From DASQHW01 sp038238245 (GTDB lineage Bacteria; Actinomycetota; Acidimicrobiia; IMCC26256; PALSA-610), in contig JBBRXX010000023.1 in assembly GCA_038238245.1 (NCBI GenBank), forward strand, positions 1 through 64,000: DNA of 64,000 nt, given 5' to 3'. Below, piece by piece: positions 7,807 to 16,100 of the stretch. Each line of letters begins with the position of its first letter. Position 1 is the stretch's first letter. Below the pieces are notes generated by a model that had not been told where the DNA came from, searched no databases, and saw only the letters and a program-made list of their open reading frames with translations. The translations under genes and the position numbers were made by a program.

Positions 7807-9105
7807 CTACTCAGCAACCACTGCGAACTCGGCGAAGCGGCCGTTCGCGCTGACCGGCAGCCGCGCCCGAACGCGCGTGCCGTGTTCGACGTGCATCTCG
7901 ACGAGCACCTCGCCCGCGCGGTGCAGCGCGGCGAGCACGTCTCCACGGTCGTACGGCACGACGAGCTCGACGACCCGCGCCAACGCGCGCAGCCGATCGC
8001 CGATCGTCGTGAGCAGCTCGGGAACGCCTTCTCCCGTCGCCGCCGACAGCGCGACCGATCCGGGGTGCGTGGCCAGCAACATCTTCACCTCGTCGGGAGG
8101 CGCGACGTCGCTCTTGTTCCACGCGAGCAGACGCGGCACGCCATCCGCGCCGATCTCACGCAACACGGTGTCGACGGCCGCGATGCGCTCGTCGGCATCC
8201 GGCGCGCTCGCGTCCACCGCGTGCAGCAACAGGTCCGCGTCCCGCACCTCCTCCAGCGTCGACTGGAATGCCTCCACGAGCTGGTGCGGCAGACGGCGCA
8301 CGAAGCCGACCGTGTCGGAGAGGAGCACGGTCTCGCCGCCGGGCAGGTGCAGGCGGCGCACCGTGGGATCGAGCGTGGAGAACAACTGGTCCTGCACGAG
8401 CACGCCCGCGTGCGTCAGACGGTTGAGCAGCGTCGACTTCCCGGCGTTCGTGTAGCCGACGAGTGCAACCTGCAACAGATCACGACGTTTGCGCGCCTTG
8501 CGTTGCGTCGCGCGCGTGCCGGCCAGTGCCTTCAGGTCGCGGTCGAGCTTCTGCATGCGGCGCAACAGGCGCCGGCGATCGACCTCGAGCTGGGTCTCGC
8601 CGGGACCCCGGGTACCGATGCCCGCACCTTGCTGGCTCAGCTGCGTGCCACGGCCGCGCAATCGAGGCAACCGGTAGCGCAACTGCGCGAGCTCGACCTG
8701 CAGCGCACCTTCCTGGCTCGTCGCGTGCTGGGCGAAGATGTCGAGGATCAGCGCGACACGGTCGACCACGTCGACCGAGAACAGCTTCTCGAGATTGCGC
8801 TGCTGGGCCGGGGTGAGCTCGTCGTCGAAGATCACGACGTCGACGTCGAGCGCTTCCGCAACCCCGCGGAGCTCCTCGGCTTTGCCCTTGCCGATGTATC
8901 TCGCGGGGTCGGGCGCCGGTCGGCGCTGGAGCTCCCGGTGGGCGACGTCCGCGCCGGCCGTGTCCGCGAGGAGCGCGAGCTCGTCGAGCGACTCGTCGGT
9001 CGTCGTGCCGACGAGGAGGGCGCGCTGGCGGACACGCGTGAAGTCGACCTCGGTCGCGGTCAGCCGCCGTCGTTGACGATTGGTATGCGTGCGCGGTTGC
9101 GCCAT
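7807..9105 (-). CDS. hflX: Ribosome-associated GTPase HflX
   Basis: A 432-residue GTPase that acts on ribosomes, splitting or rescuing stalled ones in studied bacteria. The HflX N-terminal domain includes YIGKGKAEEL (about 70-79) and FDDELTPAQQRNLEK. The glycine-rich linker has GAGIGTRGPGETQLE (about 160-174). The G1 motif is GYTNAGKST (about 217-225), followed by DTVGF and NKSD. ATG 9105 overlaps the dapF stop by one base (TGATG). Its place between dapF and dapC inside a lysine pathway run is conserved in many actinobacteria. Confidence 0.95.
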   Translation of the reverse strand: MAQPRTHTNRQRRRLTATEVDFTRVRQRALLVGTTTDESLDELALLADTAGADVAHRELQRRPAPDPARYIGKGKAEELRGVAEALDVDVVIFDDELTPAQQRNLEKLFSVDVVDRVALILDIFAQHATSQEGALQVELAQLRYRLPRLRGRGTQLSQQGAGIGTRGPGETQLEVDRRRLLRRMQKLDRDLKALAGTRATQRKARKRRDLLQVALVGYTNAGKSTLLNRLTHAGVLVQDQLFSTLDPTVRRLHLPGGETVLLSDTVGFVRRLPHQLVEAFQSTLEEVRDADLLLHAVDASAPDADERIAAVDTVLREIGADGVPRLLAWNKSDVAPPDEVKMLLATHPGSVALSAATGEGVPELLTTIGDRLRALARVVELVVPYDRGDVLAALHRAGEVLVEMHVEHGTRVRARLPVSANGRFAEFAVVAE

Positions 9106-9917
9106 CAGTTCCCCACTTCCACGTCCATGTCGAAGACGTGCACGACCGGCCCGCCCAGCCGCACGGTCTCGCCAACCGTGATGTCGAGCTCACCACCCGG
9201 GACGCGCATGCAGACGCGCTCGTCGACGAGGCCGCGCCGATGCGCCACTGCGGCGGCCGCACACGCGCCCGTGCCGCAGGACAACGTCTCCCCCGCGCCC
9301 CGTTCCCAGACGCGCATCGTCAGCGCGTCGCGTCCGTCGACCCGCACGAACTCGACGTTCGTCCGCTGCGGCTGGAAGCGCTCGTTACGCTCGATCACCG
9401 GCCCGTGGGTGGTGACACGTACGGTCGCGGGGTCGTCGACGAGGCACACGAAGTGCGGATTGCCGATGTCCGCCACGTCACCGCGGTACTCCGTGCCGTG
9501 CACGGTGATGCTGACGTCGCGCTCGTCGACCCGTACCGCGCCCATGTCGACGTCGGCGGCAACGACCGATCCGTCGGGCGCCCGGGACAGCGTGACCACG
9601 CGCCGTCCGGCTGCCGTTTCCACGGTGAGTTGCTCGGCACTGCCGAGGCGGTGCCGAGCCGCGACCCACGCCAGGCAGCGAATGCCGTTGCCGCTCATCT
9701 CCGCCGCGCCGCCATCGGCGTTCTGCAAGGTCATGGTGCAATCGGCACCGCTTCCGCCGCGGCCGATCGTGATCAGGCCGTCGGCGCCGATCCCCCGGTG
9801 GCGGTCGCACATCACGGCAACCGTGTCGGCGTCGAGCGCGCGCGAGTCGTCCTCGAGCGCGAGTCGCACGAGGAAGTCGTTCCCGGTGGCGTGCAGCTTG
9901 GAGATCTTGAACATCAT
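9105..9917 (-). CDS. dapF: Diaminopimelate epimerase DapF, with Ser at the first catalytic cysteine
   Basis: Should convert LL- to meso-diaminopimelate using two cysteines. The 270-residue product shows both halves of the fold. GNDF lies near the start (HATGNDFLV), NPHFV in the middle and SCGTGACA (C214) in the second half. The first catalytic motif, usually EMCGNG, here reads AEMSGNGIRC with Ser75 (codon AGC). C81 follows but is not at the catalytic position. ATG 9917 overlaps the miaA stop (TGATG). Family membership is secure; full epimerase activity is less so because of Ser75. Confidence 0.9.
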   Translation of the reverse strand: MMFKISKLHATGNDFLVRLALEDDSRALDADTVAVMCDRHRGIGADGLITIGRGGSGADCTMTLQNADGGAAEMSGNGIRCLAWVAARHRLGSAEQLTVETAAGRRVVTLSRAPDGSVVAADVDMGAVRVDERDVSITVHGTEYRGDVADIGNPHFVCLVDDPATVRVTTHGPVIERNERFQPQRTNVEFVRVDGRDALTMRVWERGAGETLSCGTGACAAAAVAHRRGLVDERVCMRVPGGELDITVGETVRLGGPVVHVFDMDVEVGN

Positions 9918-10867
9918 CACGAGGCAGGGACGGCACTTGCCGTCGGCTGCCAGCGTGCCAGAACCGCGTGCACGGGCCCCGTCGAATTTCCGCCGGCCGG
10001 GAGCCACGCGATGCGCGGGTCGCGCCGGAACCACACCCGCTGCCGGCGTGCGAACTTGCGTGTACGCCGGACGGCCAGGTCGAACGCTTCGTCCAGCGTG
10101 GCGATCTCACCTGACAGGTGCGCGAGCAGCTCCTTGTATCCGATCGCCTGACGGGCGGTGCGCGAGAGACCGTGCGGGTTCGCGGCCAGGGCGCGCACCT
10201 CCTCGAGCAAGCCTGCGTCGCGCATGGCGGCGAACCGCCGGGCGATGCGTGCCGCGACATGGTCCCGTGTCAGCGCGATGCCGATGAGCGCGACATCGAG
10301 GGCGGGAGGACCGTATTCCGTGAGGCCCGCACCGAAGGACGAGAACGGCCGGCCGGTCACCTCGATCACCTCGAGCGCGCGCACGATGCGCCGGCGGTTC
10401 GACGGCTCGATGCGCGCGGCCGCGTCCGGGTCGCGTACGTGCAGGTGGCGGTACGCGCCCGCCAGCCCGTCGTCGGTGGCGGTCTGCGCCTCGAGTGCCG
10501 CGCGGACCGCGGCGTCGGTCTGAGGCACCGCGAGCGCATCTACCACCGCGCGGACGTACAGGCCGGTACCTCCGACCAACACCGCCCGCCGGCCTCGACG
10601 CTCGATGTCCGCGATGGCATCGTGGGCCGCGATTTGCGTCGCGCGCACCGACCATTCGTCGGAGGGATCGGCGACGTCGACGAGATGGTGCGGGACCGCG
10701 CCCCGCTCGGCGGGCGTGGGCTTGGCGGTGCCGATGTCCATGCCGCGATACACCTGCATCGAGTCGAGCGAGACGATCTCGGTGTCGCCGACGGCCCGCG
10801 CGACGGCGAGCGCCAGCGCGGATTTGCCCGACGCCGTCGCACCCACGATCGCGAGATGCCGCGTCAC
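9917..10867 (-). CDS. miaA: tRNA dimethylallyltransferase MiaA
   Basis: Adds a dimethylallyl group to A37 of tRNAs that read codons beginning with U. The product has 316 residues. The P-loop GATASGKS is at about 9-16, followed by SLDSMQVYRGMDIGTAKP, the HHLVDVADPSDEWS segment and GGTGLYVRA, all typical. The GTG start at 10867 overlaps the miaB stop (GTGA). MiaB acts on the product of MiaA, so the two neighbours form one tRNA modification pathway (ms2i6A37). Confidence 0.95.
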   Translation of the reverse strand: MTRHLAIVGATASGKSALALAVARAVGDTEIVSLDSMQVYRGMDIGTAKPTPAERGAVPHHLVDVADPSDEWSVRATQIAAHDAIADIERRGRRAVLVGGTGLYVRAVVDALAVPQTDAAVRAALEAQTATDDGLAGAYRHLHVRDPDAAARIEPSNRRRIVRALEVIEVTGRPFSSFGAGLTEYGPPALDVALIGIALTRDHVAARIARRFAAMRDAGLLEEVRALAANPHGLSRTARQAIGYKELLAHLSGEIATLDEAFDLAVRRTRKFARRQRVWFRRDPRIAWLPAGGNSTGPVHAVLARWQPTASAVPAS

Positions 10868-12243
10868 ACGACCTCGAGCGGAAGGCGCACCCGCCGGTGC
10901 GGTGCCTTCCGCACCTGCGCCACGGCATTGCCCCGCAGCCAGTGCGGTGCGGCGTCGGTGACGTGGACGTTGATCGTGTCGCCCGGTCGGGTGCCTTCGA
11001 GTGGTGGGAAGTGCGCAAGCTTGTTCTGGCGCGTACGCCCCGACCACACGTTCGCATCCTTCTTCGACGGCCCCTCGACGAGCACCTGCTCGGTGCGGCC
11101 GATGCGCGCGACGTGTTTGCCCTGACCGCTGCGTTCGACGACCTCGGTCAGGCGCTGCATGCGTTCCTTCGCGACTTCGGGCGCAACGAATTCCTCCACC
11201 ATCGCGGCGGCTTCCGTCCCCGGCCGGGGCGAGAAGACGAACGTGTAGGCAGCGTCGTACTCGGCGGACTCCACGACCTCGAGCGTGTGGTCGAAGTCGG
11301 CGTCGGTTTCGCCCGGGAAGCCGACGATGATGTCGGTGGTGACCGCGAGATCGTCGATGGCGGCGCGCGCCGCTGCCAGCCGTTCCAGATAGCGCGCCGC
11401 GGTGTAGCCGCGGTGCATGCGCGCCAGTGTGCGATCGCTGCCGGACTGGAGCGGCAGATGCAGGTGCTCGCACACCGACCCGCACTCGGCCATCGCGGCG
11501 ATCGTTTCGGGCCGCAGGTCCTTCGGATGCGGTGACGTGAAACGGATGCGCTCGATGCCCGGGACCGCGTCGAGGGTACGGAGCAGGTCCGCGAACTGCG
11601 GGCGGTACTGGCCGGCACCGAGATCGCGGCCGTAGGAATTGACGTTCTGGCCCAGCAGCGTGATCTCGACGACGCCGTCCGCCGCGAGCGCTTCGACCTC
11701 GTGCACGATGTCGCCCACCCGGCGCGACACTTCCTTGCCGCGGACGGCCGGCACGATGCAGAACGCGCAGCTGTTGTCGCACCCGATCTGGATCGTGATC
11801 CACGCCGCGTGATCGACCTCTCGCCGCGCCGGCAGCGCGGACGGGTACGTCTCGTGCTCCTCGAGGATCTCGACGATCGGCCCCTCGAGCGCCGCGCGAG
11901 CGAGCAACGCGGGCGCGTGCGCAAGATTGTGCGTGCCGAAGACCACGTCGACATGACCGGCCCGCTCGCGCACGACCTCCCGGTCCTTTTGCGCGAGACA
12001 GCCGCCGACCGCGATCTGAAGACCGGGCCGGCGCTGTTTCAGTGCCTTGAGATCGCCGAGATGGCCGTACAGCTTGTTGTCGGCGTTCTCACGGATACAA
12101 CACGTGTTGAGCACCACGACGTCGGCCGCTTCGATGTCGTCGGTCGCTTCCATGCCCGCGGCCGCGAGCAGGCCGCCGATGCGTTCCGAGTCGTGTTCGT
12201 TCATCTGGCACCCGTAGGTGCGCACGTAGAAACGCCGCGCCAT
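10864..12243 (-). CDS. miaB: tRNA-2-methylthio-N6-dimethylallyladenosine synthase MiaB
   Basis: A radical-SAM methylthiotransferase of 459 residues that thiomethylates i6A37 in tRNA. The N-terminal MTTase domain has C12, C48 and C82 for one cluster. The radical-SAM motif CDNSCAFC gives C155, C159 and C162. A TRAM domain ends the protein (about 385-445). It differs from RimO in the same window by YGCQMNEHDSE at the N-terminus. It follows recA directly, with no recX between, and is translationally coupled to miaA. Confidence 0.95.
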   Translation of the reverse strand: MARRFYVRTYGCQMNEHDSERIGGLLAAAGMEATDDIEAADVVVLNTCCIRENADNKLYGHLGDLKALKQRRPGLQIAVGGCLAQKDREVVRERAGHVDVVFGTHNLAHAPALLARAALEGPIVEILEEHETYPSALPARREVDHAAWITIQIGCDNSCAFCIVPAVRGKEVSRRVGDIVHEVEALAADGVVEITLLGQNVNSYGRDLGAGQYRPQFADLLRTLDAVPGIERIRFTSPHPKDLRPETIAAMAECGSVCEHLHLPLQSGSDRTLARMHRGYTAARYLERLAAARAAIDDLAVTTDIIVGFPGETDADFDHTLEVVESAEYDAAYTFVFSPRPGTEAAAMVEEFVAPEVAKERMQRLTEVVERSGQGKHVARIGRTEQVLVEGPSKKDANVWSGRTRQNKLAHFPPLEGTRPGDTINVHVTDAAPHWLRGNAVAQVRKAPHRRVRLPLEVV

Positions 12244-12256
12244 GCCGGCTCCAGTG

Positions 12257-12289
12257 TACGGGCGGCGTGCTCGACGCCCGCCGCCCGTA
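12257..12289 (-). terminator. Perfect hairpin between recA and miaB
   Basis: An 11-bp perfect inverted repeat (TACGGGCGGCG / CGCCGCCCGTA) with an 11-base loop lies in the 83-bp gap after recA. There is no U-tract. It may reduce read-through from SOS-induced recA into miaB, or protect the recA mRNA end. Confidence 0.5.
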
Positions 12290-12326
12290 GCCGGTCCCGG
12301 CGATCACCCCACCGGACGTACCGATC

Positions 12327-13421
12327 TCAGGCGTCGACCTCCTCGTCCTCCTGGGTCTCCTCAGCCTCTTGGGCCTCGAGGTCGACCTCACCGATACCGA
12401 CCTCGACCTTGATCTTCTCGGAGATCTCCATCATCAGGTCGACGTTCTCGGCGAGGAAGGTCTTCACGTTCTCCCGACCCTGACCGAGCTGCTCACCCTC
12501 GTAGGTGAACCACGCGCCGGCCTTCTTGACGATGCCGAGATCGACCCCGACGTCGAGCAGCGAGCCCTCACGGCTGATGCCCCTGCCGTACATGATGTCG
12601 AACTCGGCCTGGCGGAACGGCGCCGCACACTTGTTCTTGGCAACCTTGACGCGCACTCGGTTGCCGACGACTTCCGGACCGTCCTTGATCGACTCGATCC
12701 GCCGGATGTCGAGCCGCACCGACGAGTAGAACTTCAAGGCGCGGCCGCCCGGGGTCGTCTCGGGCGATCCGAACATCACGCCGATCTTCTCGCGCAGCTG
12801 GTTGATGAAGATCGCGATCGTCCGGGACTTGTTGAGGTTGCCGGTGAGCTTGCGGAGGGCCTGGCTCATCAGCCGGGCCTGCAAGCCCATGTGGCTGTCG
12901 CCCATCTCGCCTTCGATCTCGGCGCGTGGCACGAGCGCGGCCACCGAGTCGATCACCAGCACGTCGAGTGCGCCGGAACGAATCAGCATGTCGGCGATCT
13001 CGAGCGCTTGCTCGCCCGTGTCGGGCTGGCTGATCAGCAACTCGTCGACGTTGACCCCGATCGCGGCGGCGTACACCGGATCCATCGCATGCTCGGCGTC
13101 GATGTACGCGCACACACCGCCGTTGCGTTGCGCCTCGGCGACGACGTGCGTGGCCAGCGTCGACTTGCCCGACGACTCCGGCCCGAAGATCTCGACGATC
13201 CTTCCCCTCGGCAGGCCGCCGATGCCCAACGCGAGGTCGAGCGCAAGCGCGCCCGTGGGGACGGCTTCGACGCCCACGTTCCCCCGCTCCCCCAACTTCA
13301 TGATCGAGCCCTTGCCGAACTGCTTGTCGATCTGGCTGAGCGCCATCTCGAGTGCTTTGTCACGGTCCACCGTGAACCCCTCTCTGCCCTGTGGTCTCAT
13401 TGTTCGGTCGGGGGAAGCCAT
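12327..13421 (-). CDS. recA: Recombinase RecA
   Basis: The strand-exchange ATPase and LexA coprotease. 364 residues from ATG 13421. Walker A is GPESSGKST (80-88), with the Walker B segment VLVIDSVAAL and the loop SHMGLQARLMSQALRKLTG. The C-terminus is acidic (EAEETQEDEEVDA). The start is uncertain. ATG 13421 has TCAGGA seven bases before it, but GTG 13370 has GAGAGGGG before it and gives the usual RecA N-terminus (VDRDKALEMALSQIDKQFGKG). An SOS box sits in its promoter. No intein is present. Confidence 0.97.
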   Translation of the reverse strand: MASPDRTMRPQGREGFTVDRDKALEMALSQIDKQFGKGSIMKLGERGNVGVEAVPTGALALDLALGIGGLPRGRIVEIFGPESSGKSTLATHVVAEAQRNGGVCAYIDAEHAMDPVYAAAIGVNVDELLISQPDTGEQALEIADMLIRSGALDVLVIDSVAALVPRAEIEGEMGDSHMGLQARLMSQALRKLTGNLNKSRTIAIFINQLREKIGVMFGSPETTPGGRALKFYSSVRLDIRRIESIKDGPEVVGNRVRVKVAKNKCAAPFRQAEFDIMYGRGISREGSLLDVGVDLGIVKKAGAWFTYEGEQLGQGRENVKTFLAENVDLMMEISEKIKVEVGIGEVDLEAQEAEETQEDEEVDA

Positions 13422-13511
13422 GTGTGTGTCCTGACCCTAAGGAGGAGGTGTGACAGCAACCGTGAGATCCCATGCGCGAGCTCTCACGAGTGAATCACAC
13501 GCGTGTGATGC

Positions 13512-13540
13512 AGCCTAGAGCGAACAGCTGTTCGGGGCAA
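13512..13540 (-). promoter_or_regulatory. recA promoter with SOS box
   Basis: On the minus strand TTGCCC (13535-13540), a 17-bp spacer and TAGGCT (13512-13517). The spacer contains CGAACAGCTGTTCG (13521-13534), a perfect LexA box. LexA bound there would block polymerase directly. Confidence 0.82.
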
Positions 13541-13602
13541 GCATCAAGGCAAAAAGGACGGCCTCGACGGCGTGGGACGACGGGGCTGGGTACGCTCCCG
13601 AC

Positions 13603-13677
13603 GAGGTCGTGACTGGCGTGCTGAGGTGGAACCGACCACCGGGGAGCGACCTCCAAGCCGCGCCGAACGCCTGGGCC
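13603..13677 (+). promoter_or_regulatory. ZTP riboswitch (pfl motif) upstream of glyA
   Basis: The aptamer has the conserved pieces of the pfl/ZTP family in order: GGTCGTGACTGGCG, then GGTGGAACCGACCACC, then GGGGAGCGACC, a short linker and GCCGAACGCCTGGGC. GAGGTCG (13603-13609) pairs with CGACCTC to form P1. ZTP riboswitches sense ZTP/ZMP, which rise when 10-formyl-tetrahydrofolate is short, and often control glyA, folD or purH. The terminal GGGC can pair with GCCC just after the ribosome-binding site GGAG, suggesting translational control. The pairing is my reading, not a computed fold. Confidence 0.88.
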
Positions 13678-13699
13678 ATTGCAGACATGGAGCCCGCTC

Positions 13700-15199
13700 A
13701 TGGCCGTCGGCACGCTGTTGGAGACCTACCTTGCTCGCTTCGGGGTGCGCGCGGACGAGGTGTCGCTCGAGACAATCGCGTTCCGCGCCGCCCTCGACGC
13801 CGTGGCACGCGTCGAACCGGCCGTGGCCGACGCCATCGTGCGCGAGCTCGCCGACCAGCGCTCGCATCTCAAGCTGATCGCCAGCGAGAACTACGCGAGC
13901 CCGGCGGTGCTGCTCGCGATGGGCAACTGGCTCAGCGACAAGTACGCCGAGGGCGCGCCGGGGCACCGCCTCTACGCGGGATGCGAGAACGTCGACGTCG
14001 TCGAAGCGCGCGCAGACGAGCTTGCGTGCTCGCTCTTCGGCGCGGCTCATGCGTACGCCCAACCGCACAGCGGAATCGACGCCAACCTCGTCGCGTTCTG
14101 GGCGATCCTCTCGCAGCGCGTGGAGTCGCCGGCCCTGGCGCGCGTCGGGGCGGGTCACGCCAACGACCTCTCCGACGACGACTGGGAACAACTGCGCCAG
14201 GAGCTCGGCAACCAGACCCTGCTCGGGATGTCCTTGCACGCCGGAGGCCATCTCACCCACGGCTTCCGGCCCAACATCTCCGGCAAGCTGTTCCGCCACC
14301 GTTCGTACGGCGTCGATCCCGTGACGTTCCTGTTGGACTACGACGACGTTCGACGCCGCGCCCACGACGCACGGCCGCTGATCCTGATCGCCGGCTACAG
14401 CTCGTACCCGCGGCTCGTGAACTTCCGCGTGCTCCGTGAGATCGCGGACGAAGTCGGCGCGACGTTCATGGTCGACATGGCGCACTTCGCCGGGCTCGTC
14501 GCGGGCAAGGTGCTCGCCGGCGACTTCGATCCGGTGCCGCACGCGCACGTGGTCACGACGACGACCCACAAGACGTTGCGCGGTCCACGCGGTGGGCTCG
14601 TGCTCTGCGAGCGCGCCCTCGCCGAGTTCGTCGACCGCGGGTGCCCGCTCGTGCTCGGCGGGCCGCTGCCGAATGTTATGGCCGCCAAGGCCGTGGCACT
14701 CGCGGAAGCGTCGCAGCCGGCCTTCGGGGACTATGCGGCGGCAGTCGTCGCCAACGCACGGGCGCTGGCGGAGGGCCTGATACGGAACGGCGTGCCGGTG
14801 CTCACCGGCGGAACCGACAACCATCTCGTGCTCGTCGACGTCCGCCCGTTCGGCCTCAACGGCCGGCAGGCGGAGGCGGCGTTGCGCGCGGCCGGCATCA
14901 CGTTGAACCGCAACGTCGTACCGGACGAGTCCAACGGCCCGTGGTACACCAGTGGTCTGCGCATGGGCACGCCCGCGCTCACGACGCTGGGCATGGGCGT
15001 GGACGACATGCGGGAGATCGCCGACGTGATCGGAGGGGTACTCCACGCAACCGGGCCCGGCGTGGTCGCGGCCGGACCGAACGCCGGCAAGCCCTCGCTC
15101 GTGCAGTTCCGTCTCGATGACCGGGTCGCGGCCGCGGCGCGATCGAGGGCGATCGATCTGCTCGCCAGGCATCCGCTCTATCCCGAGATCGAGCTCTGA
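13700..15199 (+). CDS. glyA: Serine hydroxymethyltransferase, long form
   Basis: Interconverts serine and glycine while charging tetrahydrofolate with one carbon. The 499-residue product has the family motifs KLIASENYASPAV, GHRLYAGCENVD, HGGHLTHG-like HAGGHLTHGF and TTTHKTLRGPRGG with PLP lysine K291. It is about 70-80 residues longer than usual. An N-terminal extension accounts for part. An insert of about 40 residues near 138-178 (after FWAILSQ, before MSLHAGGHLTHG) accounts for most of the rest. ATG 13700 has GGAG seven bases upstream; a TTG at 13679 is less likely. A ZTP riboswitch precedes it, which supports the folate role. Confidence 0.92.
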   Translation: MAVGTLLETYLARFGVRADEVSLETIAFRAALDAVARVEPAVADAIVRELADQRSHLKLIASENYASPAVLLAMGNWLSDKYAEGAPGHRLYAGCENVDVVEARADELACSLFGAAHAYAQPHSGIDANLVAFWAILSQRVESPALARVGAGHANDLSDDDWEQLRQELGNQTLLGMSLHAGGHLTHGFRPNISGKLFRHRSYGVDPVTFLLDYDDVRRRAHDARPLILIAGYSSYPRLVNFRVLREIADEVGATFMVDMAHFAGLVAGKVLAGDFDPVPHAHVVTTTTHKTLRGPRGGLVLCERALAEFVDRGCPLVLGGPLPNVMAAKAVALAEASQPAFGDYAAAVVANARALAEGLIRNGVPVLTGGTDNHLVLVDVRPFGLNGRQAEAALRAAGITLNRNVVPDESNGPWYTSGLRMGTPALTTLGMGVDDMREIADVIGGVLHATGPGVVAAGPNAGKPSLVQFRLDDRVAAAARSRAIDLLARHPLYPEIEL

Positions 15200-15220
15200 C
15201 GGCGCGACGCCGCGCGAGCT
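15192..15220. terminator. Candidate bidirectional terminator, glyA/thpR
   Basis: Nested inverted repeats AGCTC/GAGCT and GCGCG/CGCGC surround a short loop exactly at the convergent ends of glyA and thpR. There is no U-tract on either strand. Confidence 0.4.
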
Positions 15221-15752
15221 ACGGCAGCGAGACGGTGGCGACGGGGACGTACTCGGCACCCGTACGTCGCACTCGACTCTCGTACAGGATCACCTCGTTG
15301 GCGAGCCACGCGTCCCCCACCGCCGGCGCGTCCGATGCGAGCGCGGCGCGCACGTCGACGCCCGTCTTGTACCGGGCCAGCGTCAGATGTCCGTGGTACG
15401 CACGAGCTTCCGGGACGTGCCCGAGCGGGGAAAGTCGCTCGCCGACCTCGTGTGCCAGCGCGGCCAAGAGCTCCTCACCCTGCGCGAACCCCAGCCAGAC
15501 CACGCGAGCGCGCTTGGTGCTCGGGAACGCGCCGAGTCCGCCGAGGCGCGCGCTCGCCGCGGGAACTCGAAGGCCGGCCAACGCACCGCCAACCGCGTCG
15601 ACGTCGGCATGGTTGCCGAGGAACTGCAGCGTGACGTGCCATTGCTCGCGCGTCGTGCGCCGGGCAACTCCCAGATCGAGCGATGTGGAGAGCGAGTCAA
15701 CCTCGTCGAGCACCGCATCGGGCGGCCGGATCGCAACGAACGCACGCGTCAC
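15219..15752 (-). CDS. thpR: RNA 2',3'-cyclic phosphodiesterase (2'-5' RNA ligase family)
   Basis: A 177-residue member of the 2H phosphoesterase family. Both catalytic HxT motifs are present, HVTL (H39) and HLTL (H122), separated by about 80 residues as expected, and the N-terminus MTRAFVAIRPP is typical. Such proteins open 2',3'-cyclic phosphates on RNA; the physiological substrate is unknown. The start is GTG 15752. It lies three bases after the VOC gene stop and converges with glyA. Confidence 0.88.
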   Translation of the reverse strand: MTRAFVAIRPPDAVLDEVDSLSTSLDLGVARRTTREQWHVTLQFLGNHADVDAVGGALAGLRVPAASARLGGLGAFPSTKRARVVWLGFAQGEELLAALAHEVGERLSPLGHVPEARAYHGHLTLARYKTGVDVRAALASDAPAVGDAWLANEVILYESRVRRTGAEYVPVATVSLP

Positions 15753-15755
15753 GGG

Positions 15756-16100
15756 TCAGCTATCGCACAGGCACAACTCGTTGCCTTCCGGGTCGGCCAT
15801 CACGATCCAGCTCCCGCCGTGCTCGACCACCGGCGACGCGCTGAGTCGCCGCGCGCCCAACGCCTCGAATCGGGCGGCATCGGCCTCGATGTCCTCGACG
15901 ACGAGATCGAGATGCACGCGGTTCTTGACGACCTTCGCCTCGGGCACCTTCTGGAAGACGATCTTCGGCCCCTCGTTGTCCGTGGGGATGACTGACCGGT
16001 ACCCGCCCGCGGTTCCGTACGGCGTGTATCCGAGCGCAGCTGCATAGAAGGACATCAAGGCGTCGGGGTCCTCGCAGTCGATGTTGAGCTGTACCTCCAT
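15756..16100 (-). CDS. VOC-family (glyoxalase-like) protein
   Basis: A 114-residue single-unit vicinal-oxygen-chelate fold protein. It begins MEVQLNIDCEDPDALMSFY, has HLDLVVEDIEADAARFEALGA in the middle and ends EHGGSWIVMADPEGNELCLC, the common C-terminal signature of the glyoxalase-like group. H and E residues at the usual metal positions are present (HLDL, GNELCL), but the substrate cannot be deduced. The ATG overlaps the cinA stop (TGATG), so it is translated with cinA. Confidence 0.85.
   Translation of the reverse strand: MEVQLNIDCEDPDALMSFYAAALGYTPYGTAGGYRSVIPTDNEGPKIVFQKVPEAKVVKNRVHLDLVVEDIEADAARFEALGARRLSASPVVEHGGSWIVMADPEGNELCLCDS

Noticed and set aside
6397..10287. A 1296-codon plus-strand frame
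   Set aside because: It runs antisense to dapD, dapC, hflX, dapF and miaA, all of which have clear motifs. No protein family is recognisable in it.
12253..12258. TACACT as a -10 of a leaderless miaB promoter
   Set aside because: No -35 resemblance lies 15-19 bp upstream, and the region forms a stable hairpin instead. Evidence is too thin to list.
12327..13421. An intein in recA, as in some actinobacteria
   Set aside because: The RecA reading frame is continuous and of normal length with no splice motifs.
13603..13677. Glycine, SAM or THF riboswitch before glyA
   Set aside because: The conserved blocks fit the ZTP (pfl) motif in order; there is no tandem glycine aptamer or SAM kink-turn pattern.
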